From NCBI GenBank assembly GCA_017561025.1, contig JAFZDU010000095.1:17497-81496 (forward strand): a stretch of DNA of 64,000 bases, written 5' to 3'. Positions 8,023-15,946 of the stretch are shown here, one piece after another. The position numbers were made by a program, and so were the translations under genes. The notes below the pieces were generated by a model, which searched no databases, was not told the DNA's origin, and was given only the letters and a program-made list of their open reading frames with translations. The stretch comes from Bacteroidales bacterium. GTDB lineage: Bacteria > Bacteroidota > Bacteroidia > Bacteroidales > F082. Numbering within the stretch: the first letter of the stretch is position 1; each line of letters starts with the position of its first letter.

Positions 8023-9138
8023 ATGATAATGACGAAGATTGTTGATACAAATATTAAGGACAATAAAAGGTTGGATTATAACGATCTTGCAAAATCTCTC
8101 GGAATGTTAACCATCATATGGGGCCATATCCGTCTGGGCGATTGGAGTAACGCATTTGTATATGCATGGCATATACCGCTATTTTTTTTCCTGAGCGGTA
8201 TGGTATTCAATAAAAGTAAGTATGTGAATTTTAAATCTTTCTTTGTGAAAAAGGTAAAATCGTTATTGATACCTTATGCTGTTTTCTCGTTTCTAACTTG
8301 GATTATATGGGCTGCTTTCAGTTTTATTACCCATGCGCCTGTGGAAAGTTATTGGATGCCTTTAGCACAAACGGTTATAGCTCAAGGATCAGGAGGTTTT
8401 CTCGTGCATAATGTCCCTTTGTGGTTTGTGACCTGTTTGTTCATTATGGAGTTGTTGTATTATTTCATTGCAAACTTGCGTAAGGTCTGGATTATTATTG
8501 TTACCATAATGCTAGCAGCATTAAGTTATTGTTTGATAAATTATTGGGAAGGTTGGGATGTTACTTTACTTCCATGGAATCTGGAAGTTGCCTGTTTAGG
8601 ACTTCCTTTTTATGCCGCAGGACATTTGATAGTACAAAAGTGGGGACACCAAACCATGCAGAATTGGGTTAGCTCCCATAAAGTGGTTAGTACAATAATC
8701 GTGGTGCTATCGACTATTGTTGTGATAATAGGTAGTCGCTGGAATGGCAGTATATCTTTCGGGCATTCTGACTTGGGAAAGAATGTCTTCACAAGTTATG
8801 CTTGCGCTTTCATAGGGGTCGGAATGATGATTCTTGCATGCATGCTACTTGCAGCATCCTCATGGAATATGAAGAATGTGAGATTTATGAAGTGGCTAAA
8901 ATGGTTCGGTAGAAATAGCTTTACTGCTATGGTTATACATAACCCAATAAAAGGAATCGTGTGTGTAATCGTAGGTATACTTTTTCATTGTAATTCAAAT
9001 TCCGTTAGTCATAATGACTTATACTCGCTTGTCGCATTTGTCGTAACACTAGCAGCAACAATAATTGGTATTATTTGCATCAATTGGATAAAGGACATGT
9101 ATAAGAGGACAATGATGACAAATAAGCTATCTGCTTAA
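8023..9138 (+). CDS. Acyltransferase 3 family membrane protein
   Basis: A 371-residue integral membrane protein with about ten hydrophobic helices. The start RLDYNDLAKSLGMLTIIWGHIR and the loop AWHIPLFFFLSGMVF near 46-60 match the acyltransferase-3 family, where a conserved His and Arg pair serves acyl transfer from acyl-CoA to sugars across the membrane. The position of the His in IIWGHIR and of AWHIP fits. An ATG at 8023 and another at 8029 are both possible starts. It likely O-acetylates the polysaccharide. Two more members are in cluster 2 (50,771 and 54,885). Confidence 0.85.
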   Translation: MIMTKIVDTNIKDNKRLDYNDLAKSLGMLTIIWGHIRLGDWSNAFVYAWHIPLFFFLSGMVFNKSKYVNFKSFFVKKVKSLLIPYAVFSFLTWIIWAAFSFITHAPVESYWMPLAQTVIAQGSGGFLVHNVPLWFVTCLFIMELLYYFIANLRKVWIIIVTIMLAALSYCLINYWEGWDVTLLPWNLEVACLGLPFYAAGHLIVQKWGHQTMQNWVSSHKVVSTIIVVLSTIVVIIGSRWNGSISFGHSDLGKNVFTSYACAFIGVGMMILACMLLAASSWNMKNVRFMKWLKWFGRNSFTAMVIHNPIKGIVCVIVGILFHCNSNSVSHNDLYSLVAFVVTLAATIIGIICINWIKDMYKRTMMTNKLSA

Positions 9139-9150
9139 TTATAATTATTA

Positions 9151-10026
9151 ATGAAAAAAATCCTGATTACTGGTGCCAACAGTTTTGTCGGTACGAATAT
9201 AGAGAGTTGGCTCATGAAGGAGCCGGAGATTTTTACCGTAGATACGGTGGATACGATGAACGATGCATGGAAGCAGGTAGATTATACTCAGTATGATGCT
9301 GTATTCCATGTGGCTGGTATTGCGCATGTGGACCCGAAGCCTGAGATGGCACCTCTATACTACAAGGTGAATCGTGACCTTGCCATAGAGGTGGCCAAGT
9401 GGGCCAAGGAGCATGGCGTGAAACAATTCATCTACATGAGTTCTCGAATTGTGTATCATGCCAGCAAGGACATGAAGCCCAATATCACAACTCTCGAAAC
9501 TCACCCAGATCCGAATGACTTCTATGGTGACTCTAAACTTCAGGCTGAGAATGGATTGAATGAGTTGGCTTGTGATACATTCAAAGTCGCAATCATACGT
9601 CCTCCAATGATTTATGGACCGGGGAATAAAGGTAATCTGCCTCGATTGGCTTGGCTGGCACAAAAGACGCCGATATTTCCTGCATGGCACAACAAGCGCT
9701 CTATGTTGCATGTGTATAATTTGGCTGAATTTATCAAACAGGTGATTGTACGTGAGTTGGGCGGCACATTCTATCCACAGAATGCTGAATATGCCGATAC
9801 TGTAGAGATTGTACGTTGCTTTGCTAAAGAGCATGGTCACAAAATCTGGATTACAAAATTGCTGAATCCTTTTGTATGGTTAGGATCCTTCTTTCTGCCT
9901 CCGATTCCTAAGATGTTCTCCGACTCTTACTATGTCCAGGAAATAAGTCAATATGATTTTAATTATCAAGTGATTTCATTTGAAGACAGTCTGAAGGGAC
10001 TGGATGCGCGAAAGACGATGAAATAA
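9151..10026 (+). CDS. NAD-dependent epimerase/dehydratase (extended SDR)
   Basis: A 291-residue extended SDR. The Rossmann motif is ITGANSFVGTN near residues 5-15, the catalytic serine lies in FIYMSSRIVY, and the active-site motif is YGDSK near 129. PPMIYGPGNKGNL near 153 is typical of WbpV/WbnF-like UDP-sugar epimerases encoded beside the initiating sugar transferase in Bacteroides-type clusters. It would supply the first sugar nucleotide used by the transferase at 10,049. The exact reaction (4-epimerase or reductase) is not determined. Confidence 0.8.
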   Translation: MKKILITGANSFVGTNIESWLMKEPEIFTVDTVDTMNDAWKQVDYTQYDAVFHVAGIAHVDPKPEMAPLYYKVNRDLAIEVAKWAKEHGVKQFIYMSSRIVYHASKDMKPNITTLETHPDPNDFYGDSKLQAENGLNELACDTFKVAIIRPPMIYGPGNKGNLPRLAWLAQKTPIFPAWHNKRSMLHVYNLAEFIKQVIVRELGGTFYPQNAEYADTVEIVRCFAKEHGHKIWITKLLNPFVWLGSFFLPPIPKMFSDSYYVQEISQYDFNYQVISFEDSLKGLDARKTMK

Positions 10027-10048
10027 ACAAAAATTAAACTCCTGAAGC

Positions 10049-10702
10049 ATGCTTTACAGATTTTTCAAGCGACTGTTCGATTTTTTGTGTGCACTGATCG
10101 GCATTATCGGCACGTCTCCTATATGGCTGTTTTCGATTGTGGCTACTCTGGTAAGTGACTGGGGGCCACTTTTTTATTTCGCCAATCGCGTCGGTAAGGA
10201 TAATAAACAATTCAAGATGTGGAAGTTCCGTTCCATGAGAGTTGCTCGTGGAGCGAATGAGACAAGTTTGCGCCCTGATCAGAACAGGATTTTCTGGTGG
10301 GGTAAATGGATGAGAAGGCTGAAGATTGATGAGCTGCCGCAGTTGATCAATATCCTGAATGGAACAATGTCCATTGTAGGTCCCAGACCTGCTGCTGTGG
10401 ATCAGGTGGATATTACCCGTGGCGGAGAGAATGCGATTGCTGCAACGGTTCCATGCGGTCTGACCAGTCAATCGAGCCTGTGGGATTATATTTATGGCGA
10501 CCAATTCCCGGATGAGGAGGAGTACAATGAGAAGGTTCTTCCGATCCGTCTGAAACTTGATGTCTATTATGTGAAGTATGCCAGCTTTTTCGGTGATATC
10601 AAACTGATCATCTGGACAGTGCTGGCTATTTTGTATACCGCTTGCGGAAAGTATCCTCAGTGGATGCATGACAAGTTGGTCTCATATTCTGAAACCGTGT
10701 AA
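10049..10702 (+). CDS. Initiating sugar-phosphate transferase (polyprenyl-phosphate PGT)
   Basis: A 217-residue monotopic phosphoglycosyltransferase of the WcaJ/PglC superfamily, which transfers a sugar phosphate to undecaprenyl phosphate and so starts the repeat unit. The N-terminal re-entrant helix LYRFFKRLFDFLCALIG, the KMWKFRSM segment, KIDELPQLINIL near 92 and VGPRPA near 109 are clear. Odd point: the usual region after the GPRP motif (PGISGWAQVNGR) is replaced by VPCGLTSQSSLWDYIYGD, so it belongs to a divergent subgroup. It lies behind the SDR gene and before a PIG-L deacetylase, an arrangement that suggests an N-acetylated sugar as first residue. Confidence 0.88.
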   Translation: MLYRFFKRLFDFLCALIGIIGTSPIWLFSIVATLVSDWGPLFYFANRVGKDNKQFKMWKFRSMRVARGANETSLRPDQNRIFWWGKWMRRLKIDELPQLINILNGTMSIVGPRPAAVDQVDITRGGENAIAATVPCGLTSQSSLWDYIYGDQFPDEEEYNEKVLPIRLKLDVYYVKYASFFGDIKLIIWTVLAILYTACGKYPQWMHDKLVSYSETV

Positions 10703-10719
10703 TAACAAAGCAATTATTT

Positions 10720-11397
10720 ATGAAATACCTATTAGTAGTAGCCCATCCCGACGATGAGGTGTTGGGAGCTGGCGCATCAATGTGGAAATGGAGCCAGGAA
10801 GGTCATGCAGTTGAGGTGGCGATTATGTGTACTGAGGCGAAGGCACGTGCATTTCGTCCAGAAGATAATGAGCTGGAGGATGATACTATAGCTGCTGTGA
10901 AATATGTTGGCGTGAGCAGGATATATGAAGGAACTTTTCCGAATATCGAGATGAATACAGTGCCGCATTTGAAACTGGTGCAGTTCATTGAAGCAGCAAT
11001 CAAGGAAAGTGAACCGGATGTCGTCATTACACATCATCCTGCAGATACCAATAATGATCACCTTCAGACATCCATGGCATGCCAGGAGGCTGTACGACTG
11101 TTCCAAAGACGTCCAGAAGTAAAGCGCATCAAGGAGTTCTGGTATATGGAGGTGCCATCGTGCACGGAGTGGAAGATAAACAATGCGATGGATTCCTTCA
11201 ATCCGAATTGCTACGTCGAAGTGGGTAAGGAAGGAGTTGACGCAAAGATAAAAGCCCTTTCTATGTACCGTGGTGTGATGCGACCATATCCACATCCTCG
11301 TTCTGCAGAATATATAACCGGCCTTGCAGCGATGCGAGGTGGTCAGTGGGGATGCAACTATGCAGAAGCATTTGAAGTTGTTCTACGCAATTATTAG
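10720..11397 (+). CDS. PIG-L/LmbE family deacetylase
   Basis: A 225-residue zinc enzyme. The N-terminal motif VVAHPDDEVLGAG (residues 6-18) gives the His-Pro-Asp-Asp metal site, and THHPADTNNDH near 108 gives the downstream His ligand. The family removes N-acetyl groups from GlcNAc-type sugars on lipids or nucleotides. Directly after the initiating transferase it may de-N-acetylate the first sugar or its lipid carrier. No signal peptide or membrane helix is seen, so cytoplasmic. The substrate is inferred from context only. Confidence 0.85.
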   Translation: MKYLLVVAHPDDEVLGAGASMWKWSQEGHAVEVAIMCTEAKARAFRPEDNELEDDTIAAVKYVGVSRIYEGTFPNIEMNTVPHLKLVQFIEAAIKESEPDVVITHHPADTNNDHLQTSMACQEAVRLFQRRPEVKRIKEFWYMEVPSCTEWKINNAMDSFNPNCYVEVGKEGVDAKIKALSMYRGVMRPYPHPRSAEYITGLAAMRGGQWGCNYAEAFEVVLRNY

Positions 11398-11409
11398 ACA
11401 TTATAACAT

Positions 11410-12009
11410 ATGTCAATAAAGATAGACACCGCCCTCCTGGACAGCCTCACTGAGCAGGCGAAGGCTTCGCCGAGGCTCAGGATGAATCATGATCTTCGTA
11501 ACTCGGCTGCTGATACTTCGCAGCGGATGCTGAATGCGATCGAGCCTGGTTCAGATGTACCGATCCATAGGCACCGAAAGACTTCGGAGACGGTCGTCGT
11601 GCTTCGCGGTCGCGTCATCGAAGAGTTCTACGATGAGCTCGAATGCAGATGTGATGCGGCCTACGAGGTATCACCATCCGGTCCCATATGTGCCCTCAAC
11701 ATCCCCGCAGGGACATGGCATACGCTCCGCTCGCTCGAGAGCGGAACGGTCATCCTTGAGGTCAAGGATGGGGCGTATGAGCCGATCCAGGAATGCGACA
11801 TCCTGAGGGTCGGGCTGGCCTCCGAGACACCTCAGTCCAAGACTGATGCTCCGACCTCCGACCTTCCGACCCGTCTTCGGGATTTCATCGAAGACGAAGC
11901 CCGTTCGGGCTCCATGGACCCGGCGTTGATAACGCCGGAGTACATCTTCCGCATGTGGGGCGGAAAGGTGCCGATGGAGGAGATTCGGGAGGCGATGAAG
12001 CGGTTGTAA
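11410..12009 (+). CDS. wbuC: WbuC-family cupin protein
   Basis: A 199-residue protein. Residues 1-125 match the WbuC cupin family (SPRLRMNHDLRNSAAD, then QRMLNAIEPGSDVPIHRHRK and ETVVVLRGRV), with cupin metal-site histidines in IHRHRK and in PAGTWHTL. The remaining 70 residues (acid-rich linker, then PEYIFRMWGGKVP) are an extension not usual for short WbuC proteins. WbuC lies in O-antigen and capsule clusters but its reaction is not established. Base composition is clearly GC-richer than the genes upstream, like the aminotransferase at 27,235. It is the last gene of the plus-strand cluster. Confidence 0.8.
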   Translation: MSIKIDTALLDSLTEQAKASPRLRMNHDLRNSAADTSQRMLNAIEPGSDVPIHRHRKTSETVVVLRGRVIEEFYDELECRCDAAYEVSPSGPICALNIPAGTWHTLRSLESGTVILEVKDGAYEPIQECDILRVGLASETPQSKTDAPTSDLPTRLRDFIEDEARSGSMDPALITPEYIFRMWGGKVPMEEIREAMKRL

Positions 12010-12062
12010 AAACGCAATTCGGGCCAGCAACCGTTATAACGGTGCTGGCCCGAACGCGTTTT
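12009..12062. terminator. Strong bidirectional intrinsic terminator
   Basis: The arms 12,018-12,029 (TTCGGGCCAGCA) and 12,043-12,054 pair perfectly over 12 bp, with an inner ACCG/CGGT pairing in the loop. Outside are AAAACGC at 12,009-12,015 and GCGTTTT at 12,056-12,062, giving a T-run on both strands. It sits between the convergent wbuC and darG stops and ends both transcripts. Confidence 0.9.
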
Positions 12063-12063
12063 A

Positions 12064-13122
12064 TCAGAATAAATATCCTGACTCTTTGTCATATGAGTCA
12101 AGGTGGTCATATGCAATCTTGATATATTCGTCCTTGAAGAGTCTGTTTTTTCTCTCTGACCAATTATGGATTGCTAGAATCGTATCAGCAAGGCTTATAC
12201 CCGGATTTTCTCTGCGGATGAAATCTACTGAGGCCAGGATTTCAAGTGCTAAAGGCGACTCAAAGCCGGAAATCAGGTGAATTGTTTGTTTTAAGCTCTG
12301 CTGTTCACTGGCATCAAGGGTTCTTACGTATGAGCTAATCTCACTGATGCGGTCATACCTCATCGTCAATGGTTCAAAAGCAGCTGCAGTCATTTGCTCG
12401 AATCCTTTGATGTAGCTTCCATTCAGATCATACACGATATGAGCTACCTGCGGACTGTAAGGGCCATAATGGTGGGCCTTGAATTTCAATTTAGCGTACG
12501 ACCTGGCGCCTTGCCTCTGTAGAAAATATGCCAGCTTGTTAGCCACGAAAAGACTGCAATTCTCACCAAGTGAATCATAATAGAACATCGCATATGTCAT
12601 CAAGCCTCTGGCTGGAGTCAATCTTACTTCCTTCGTCGATGTCTTTTCTTGAAGATCATGTTTAATCGTCGTGCTTGGCTCATACACAATGATTTCAGTA
12701 TCAATGTCATTTAAGGCATCTTCAATCATTTTCTTGACAACACTCCATTGTAATCCACCATTGCCACAACCAAGAGGAGGTATTGCTATACTCTTGATAT
12801 TGTGATTTCTTATGACATCTGCGAGTGCCTTAAGTCCACTCTCTATATATTCGTATTTAGAAGGATATCTCCAATGCTTCTTGGTAGGAAAGTTTATGAT
12901 AATCTTTTCTTTTCCATCAGCATTCTCCTCCTTTGTTACCAATAGTTTTCCTGGTACAAGTTCACCTTCTTTGCATGCTTTCGCATACACGGCAAAATTT
13001 GCCGGGAATGCTTCCTTGAACTGTAATGCAATCCCTTTCCCCATCACACCTACGGTGTTGACAGTGTTGACGAGGGCCTCCGCTGATGAGGCCATCATAT
13101 CTCCTGTGGTAAACTTTATCAT
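12064..13122 (-). CDS. darG: DarG antitoxin: macrodomain DNA ADP-ribosyl glycohydrolase
   Basis: A 352-residue protein with an N-terminal macrodomain (about 1-150): FTTGDMMASSAEALVNTVN, then GVMGKGIALQFKEAFP and IPPLGCGNGGLQW, the ADP-ribose-binding loops. The VNTVN and GVMGKGIA motifs are the hallmark of DarG, which removes ADP-ribose from thymidine in DNA. The C-terminal part (about 170-352; HHYGPYSPQVAHIVYDLNG) matches the region that in longer DarG proteins binds and blocks DarT. The start overlaps the darT stop by 4 bases, so toxin and antitoxin are coupled. Toxin first, antitoxin second is the usual darTG order. Confidence 0.93.
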   Translation of the reverse strand: MIKFTTGDMMASSAEALVNTVNTVGVMGKGIALQFKEAFPANFAVYAKACKEGELVPGKLLVTKEENADGKEKIIINFPTKKHWRYPSKYEYIESGLKALADVIRNHNIKSIAIPPLGCGNGGLQWSVVKKMIEDALNDIDTEIIVYEPSTTIKHDLQEKTSTKEVRLTPARGLMTYAMFYYDSLGENCSLFVANKLAYFLQRQGARSYAKLKFKAHHYGPYSPQVAHIVYDLNGSYIKGFEQMTAAAFEPLTMRYDRISEISSYVRTLDASEQQSLKQTIHLISGFESPLALEILASVDFIRRENPGISLADTILAIHNWSERKNRLFKDEYIKIAYDHLDSYDKESGYLF

Positions 13123-13763
13123 GGGTAGAAGTATTTGCGTTGTTTATCTATTACTACCGGAATGTCTATTCCGATCCTGTTCTCAATTTCTTTTACTCTT
13201 GCCTCCTGTTCGGAGTTAATGACGATTATTTGACTGATGCATGTTACGGGAACATGTTTCTTGACCAGAAGCTCAGCCTGCTTTCGTCTCATCTTATCCC
13301 AGTCATCTTCTGTAGATCTCCATATCTGAAGATTGATTGTCGTCCAATCCAGCAGAGATAAATCCTCCACTTTGTTATGGAATTTAGTAATAGAGGATTT
13401 TGCATGACCATCGGTAAAACACCATTGCGGGCATTGCTCTATGATATCTGATATCCTACATACAAGATACACCAATTCAGATTGTGGGTATTTCTTAATT
13501 CCCCTATATCCAGTCTTGATGTTGAGTAGCATCGGAGAATGTCCAGCAAAGTAGAATGGTATGTAATCTCCCAGATGACCGTTTGGTGGATCTATCTTTA
13601 CGACATATTCGTCTCTTTGCCTTATAAGTTCAGCATCTCCTATGTTTATATATCCAGGTATTTCATGACCACTATTCTTGCTATACATTCCGTTTGCAAG
13701 AACTTCTTCAAGCATATCGGAATGTATAAGCCGCAAAAGTATATGGTCCTTATATCTTGTCAT
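13119..13763 (-). CDS. darT: DarT toxin: DNA thymidine ADP-ribosyltransferase
   Basis: A 214-residue DUF4433 protein. The opening ILLRLIHSDMLEEVLANGMY holds the NAD-binding His, GYINIGDAELIRQR near 38-52 the conserved Arg segment, DYIPFYFAGHSPML near 65-79 is the family signature, and RRKQAELLV near 165 supplies the catalytic Glu. DarT uses NAD+ to ADP-ribosylate thymidine in single-stranded DNA, stopping replication; it serves in phage defence and growth control. All key residues appear intact, so the toxin is probably active and needs the downstream darG. A promoter with three phased repeats lies upstream. Confidence 0.93.
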   Translation of the reverse strand: MTRYKDHILLRLIHSDMLEEVLANGMYSKNSGHEIPGYINIGDAELIRQRDEYVVKIDPPNGHLGDYIPFYFAGHSPMLLNIKTGYRGIKKYPQSELVYLVCRISDIIEQCPQWCFTDGHAKSSITKFHNKVEDLSLLDWTTINLQIWRSTEDDWDKMRRKQAELLVKKHVPVTCISQIIVINSEQEARVKEIENRIGIDIPVVIDKQRKYFYP

Positions 13764-13794
13764 ACCTTTACCGGATGAGCATAATCCTCTTATG

Positions 13795-13835
13795 CAAAGT
13801 TAGCAATTAATTCACAATTGTTCACATACATTCAC
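13795..13835 (-). promoter_or_regulatory. darTG promoter with three phased GTGAA repeats
   Basis: On the minus strand the -7 element TAACTTTG (13,802-13,795) fits TAnnTTTG, placing the transcript start near 13,788. Immediately upstream the pentamer TTCAC (plus strand; GTGAA on the coding strand) occurs at 13,811, 13,821 and 13,831, exactly 10 bases apart and so on one helix face. This covers the place of the -33 box, where no TTG is found at the right distance. An operator for autoregulation or an activator site is the likely reading (inference). Confidence 0.6.
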
Positions 13836-13939
13836 TGGGTCATATGACAAAAAATGAGCGGCCTGCGGTAGTCAGCTTTTCTGAGACTGACTCATGAGCC
13901 ACGTATATTTCTTCGGATTAGGTGGTTCGCTTAAGTTAC

Positions 13940-15358
13940 TTATCTTCCGGGTCTCATCTCCAGGATATCTGCCAGTTCTGCGCTAACGTCCTCCTTGATC
14001 TTCATCATCAGCATGTCGATGCCATTGTAGTCCCTCCAATATGCATTCTTACTGTCAACCAGCTTATGAAAGGATGTTACACTGGCGTCTTCAATGCCTC
14101 CATTGCTGCGGTATGAGATGTCGTTATACACAAAGATAGCAGGGCGTGTTTCGCCTGTGTTTTCAAACGTTTCTACAGCAAGTCTGTATTCTCCCAAGGT
14201 TTTTTCTCCTACTTTATTGCAGATAATAAAGATAGCACAGTCTGCCTTGAACTTGATGAATTCATTATAATCATACTGCTGGCCATCTATCTTATGCTTG
14301 TTCTTGAAGTCTTCAAACGTATGCGACGTGATATAGAAATCGTACTTTTCATATTGGTTGTAAAGTATGCTTAACGCAGCACGCGCAGCATTACGCTCGT
14401 TAGATATGGCAGTAGAGCCGCCTATAAAGCATCTGTATGTTACAAAGTTATTCTTTTGCAGTGGGAGAGTTTCTACCTTGTCTGTTGACTCTATATCCAG
14501 TTCTATAATCGAGCCGTCACTCTTCATGTTGAAGGAAACGGGTAAAGATAGAACATCAAGTTTTTCGGTGCTGTTCGAACGGGCAGTCAACATATAATGT
14601 CCGACCTTCTTCTTTATCGAAACCATACCTAAAGGAGGAATCTGTGCGACCTCTTCTCCATCAAGACAGATTGTCACATCATAGCTCCTGCTTTTGTTAT
14701 AGAATCTGTGTGTTACTTTCATCCTAGGAGCAAGCATCGCAATTCCTAATCCCACAACACCTAGAAGCAGTATAAACTCCAGAACTGCCATCGCTTTATT
14801 ACCATACGACCAACTGGTCTCAGCACCGATTGCCAGCAACACACATACAATAACCATCAGGCTAAACGCAAATGCCATCCCAATCGTATGTGAAACATTG
14901 TTATTCTTTTTGCTTTGTGCTTGAAGTTCCGGGGTATTCTTGGAGTGCGACGTATCATAATCTTTCAATCGAGTCTTCACTGTTTCGATGATTGACTCGA
15001 AGCCACCCAGAACTCCCATTGAGCCAGAAGATGAAGTAACCCATTCTATCGGCCTGAGAAGTTGTGCCACTTGCCTGTAACCAACTTCAGTCGATGATAC
15101 ATAGACCGGCAGCATGTCGACATTTAATGCCTTAGCTAGGGTAAGTTCCTTTCTTATCCAGTTAGATTGTTCAGCATCCACAGTATGGAAATACAGAACT
15201 AGCTTACACTCCTTGATTGCATTTGAAACCGATTCTGCATCATGATCATCCTCAGGTTTATAAACTTTCAGACCGTCATACGTCAAACGTTCACGAAAAG
15301 GATAGATAATAGATTCATCATTTCTGGAATAACAGATATAAACATCGTACTTTTTCAT
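13940..15358 (-). CDS. TIR-domain membrane protein with C-terminal second domain
   Basis: A 472-residue protein. Residues 1-130 are a TIR domain: KKYDVYICYSRNDE at the start, a DGLKVY loop, and SNWIRKEL with the putative catalytic NADase Glu at residue 71. Two membrane helices follow at about 158-178 and 190-210. Residues 215-300 look like a small beta-rich domain (FYNKSRSYDVTICLDGEEV). From about 305 there is another nucleotide-fold-like domain beginning CFIGGSTAISNERNAARAAL, resembling DUF4062-type N-termini. TIR domains of defence proteins cleave NAD+ or make signal nucleotides. It stands alone between darTG and the direct repeat; copy A of that repeat contains its first 18 codons and promoter region. 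Confidence 0.75.
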   Translation of the reverse strand: MKKYDVYICYSRNDESIIYPFRERLTYDGLKVYKPEDDHDAESVSNAIKECKLVLYFHTVDAEQSNWIRKELTLAKALNVDMLPVYVSSTEVGYRQVAQLLRPIEWVTSSSGSMGVLGGFESIIETVKTRLKDYDTSHSKNTPELQAQSKKNNNVSHTIGMAFAFSLMVIVCVLLAIGAETSWSYGNKAMAVLEFILLLGVVGLGIAMLAPRMKVTHRFYNKSRSYDVTICLDGEEVAQIPPLGMVSIKKKVGHYMLTARSNSTEKLDVLSLPVSFNMKSDGSIIELDIESTDKVETLPLQKNNFVTYRCFIGGSTAISNERNAARAALSILYNQYEKYDFYITSHTFEDFKNKHKIDGQQYDYNEFIKFKADCAIFIICNKVGEKTLGEYRLAVETFENTGETRPAIFVYNDISYRSNGGIEDASVTSFHKLVDSKNAYWRDYNGIDMLMMKIKEDVSAELADILEMRPGR

Positions 15359-15525
15359 ACCATTGGAGCCTTTACAGGTTATAATGGGATAAAATTACAA
15401 AGAATCTGCGAGATTACAACGTTGTAATCTCGCAGATTCTTTCATTAATTATTTGGCTGTTTCTTCCCGCCCCAGCGGGGCCAGAAGAGGTAGCGGCAGA
15501 ATTGGCAGAGGGCGGTGAGGAATTT
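15305..15525. repeat. 221-bp direct repeat, copy A
   Basis: Matches 26,987-27,207 without gaps at a constant offset of 11,682 bases; I count 8 mismatches. It includes the first 18 codons of the TIR gene (to 15,358), its leader, a 44-bp perfect palindrome, and a GC-rich stretch with a GCCCC-AGC-GGGGC hairpin. The two copies bracket about 11.5 kb of accessory genes. Confidence 0.92.
15399..15442. terminator. 44-bp perfect palindrome (copy A)
   Basis: The left arm 15,399-15,420 starts AAAGAATCTGCGAGATT and is followed without any spacer by its exact reverse complement. As RNA it forms a long hairpin; on the plus strand it is followed by TTTCATTAATT, so it may terminate transcription. The lack of a loop and the perfect symmetry are unusual for a simple terminator. 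Confidence 0.6.
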
Positions 15526-15617
15526 TATCTACAATCGCTCAACGTATTTAAAAACGTCAGAAACTTTCATGTATGCTAGGACGTTTGCTATGTGACTTGA
15601 AATTATTGATGTATCCA

Positions 15618-15647
15618 TTGTTGGTTTGTTGAAAAGATGTATTTTTG
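15618..15647 (+). promoter_or_regulatory. Bacteroidetes-type promoter for the Cas2-like operon
   Basis: TTG at 15,618-15,620 and TATTTTTG at 15,640-15,647 are 19 bases apart and fit TTG-N19-TAnnTTTG. Transcription would start near 15,654, giving a very short leader before the ATG at 15,665. It lies outside copy A of the repeat, so it belongs to the inserted block. Confidence 0.6.
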
Positions 15648-15664
15648 CATAAAATGCTGCATAT

Positions 15665-15946
15665 ATGGTTTATATCATAACATACAATATAAATACATCT
15701 ATTCGGGATTACGCGCCTTTTTATGAAGCAATAAAGAGAGTGTGTATGAGTTATTATCATGTTCAGGAATCCACTTGGTTTGTTTCTTGCGCAGAACCTC
15801 AAGATGTAAAGACCATGACAAGTTTTCTTGCAAAAAGACTTTATCCGGGTGATACAATTTTCATTGCAGAATTAACGGACCGAACACAGGTTGACGGATG
15901 GGTTACAAGGGATTTTTGGGATTGGTATAGAAAAAATATAGGATGA
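15665..15946 (+). CDS. Cas2/VapD-like small protein (SinR family in databases)
   Basis: A 93-residue ferredoxin-fold protein: VYIITYNINTSIRDYAPFY, AIKRVCMSYYHVQESTWFV, then DTIFIAELT and GWVTRDFWDWYRKNI. The order of strand, helix, VQESTWFV strand and a second helix is that of small Cas2-like proteins often annotated as SinR family. In Cas2 and VapD nucleases the first strand usually ends in Asp; here it is Asn (TYNIN), so nuclease activity is doubtful. No CRISPR array or cas1 is present. The stop overlaps the start of the ATPase gene (ATGA), so it is co-translated with it. Confidence 0.7.
   Translation: MVYIITYNINTSIRDYAPFYEAIKRVCMSYYHVQESTWFVSCAEPQDVKTMTSFLAKRLYPGDTIFIAELTDRTQVDGWVTRDFWDWYRKNIG

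Noticed and set aside
10034-10669. Minus-strand open frame of 211 codons
   Set aside because: Antisense to the initiating sugar transferase, which has clear motifs; no motif on the other strand.
15665-15946. CRISPR-Cas locus, because of the Cas2-like protein
   Set aside because: No cas1, no spacer-repeat array and no other cas gene; the protein belongs to the stand-alone Cas2/VapD-like group.
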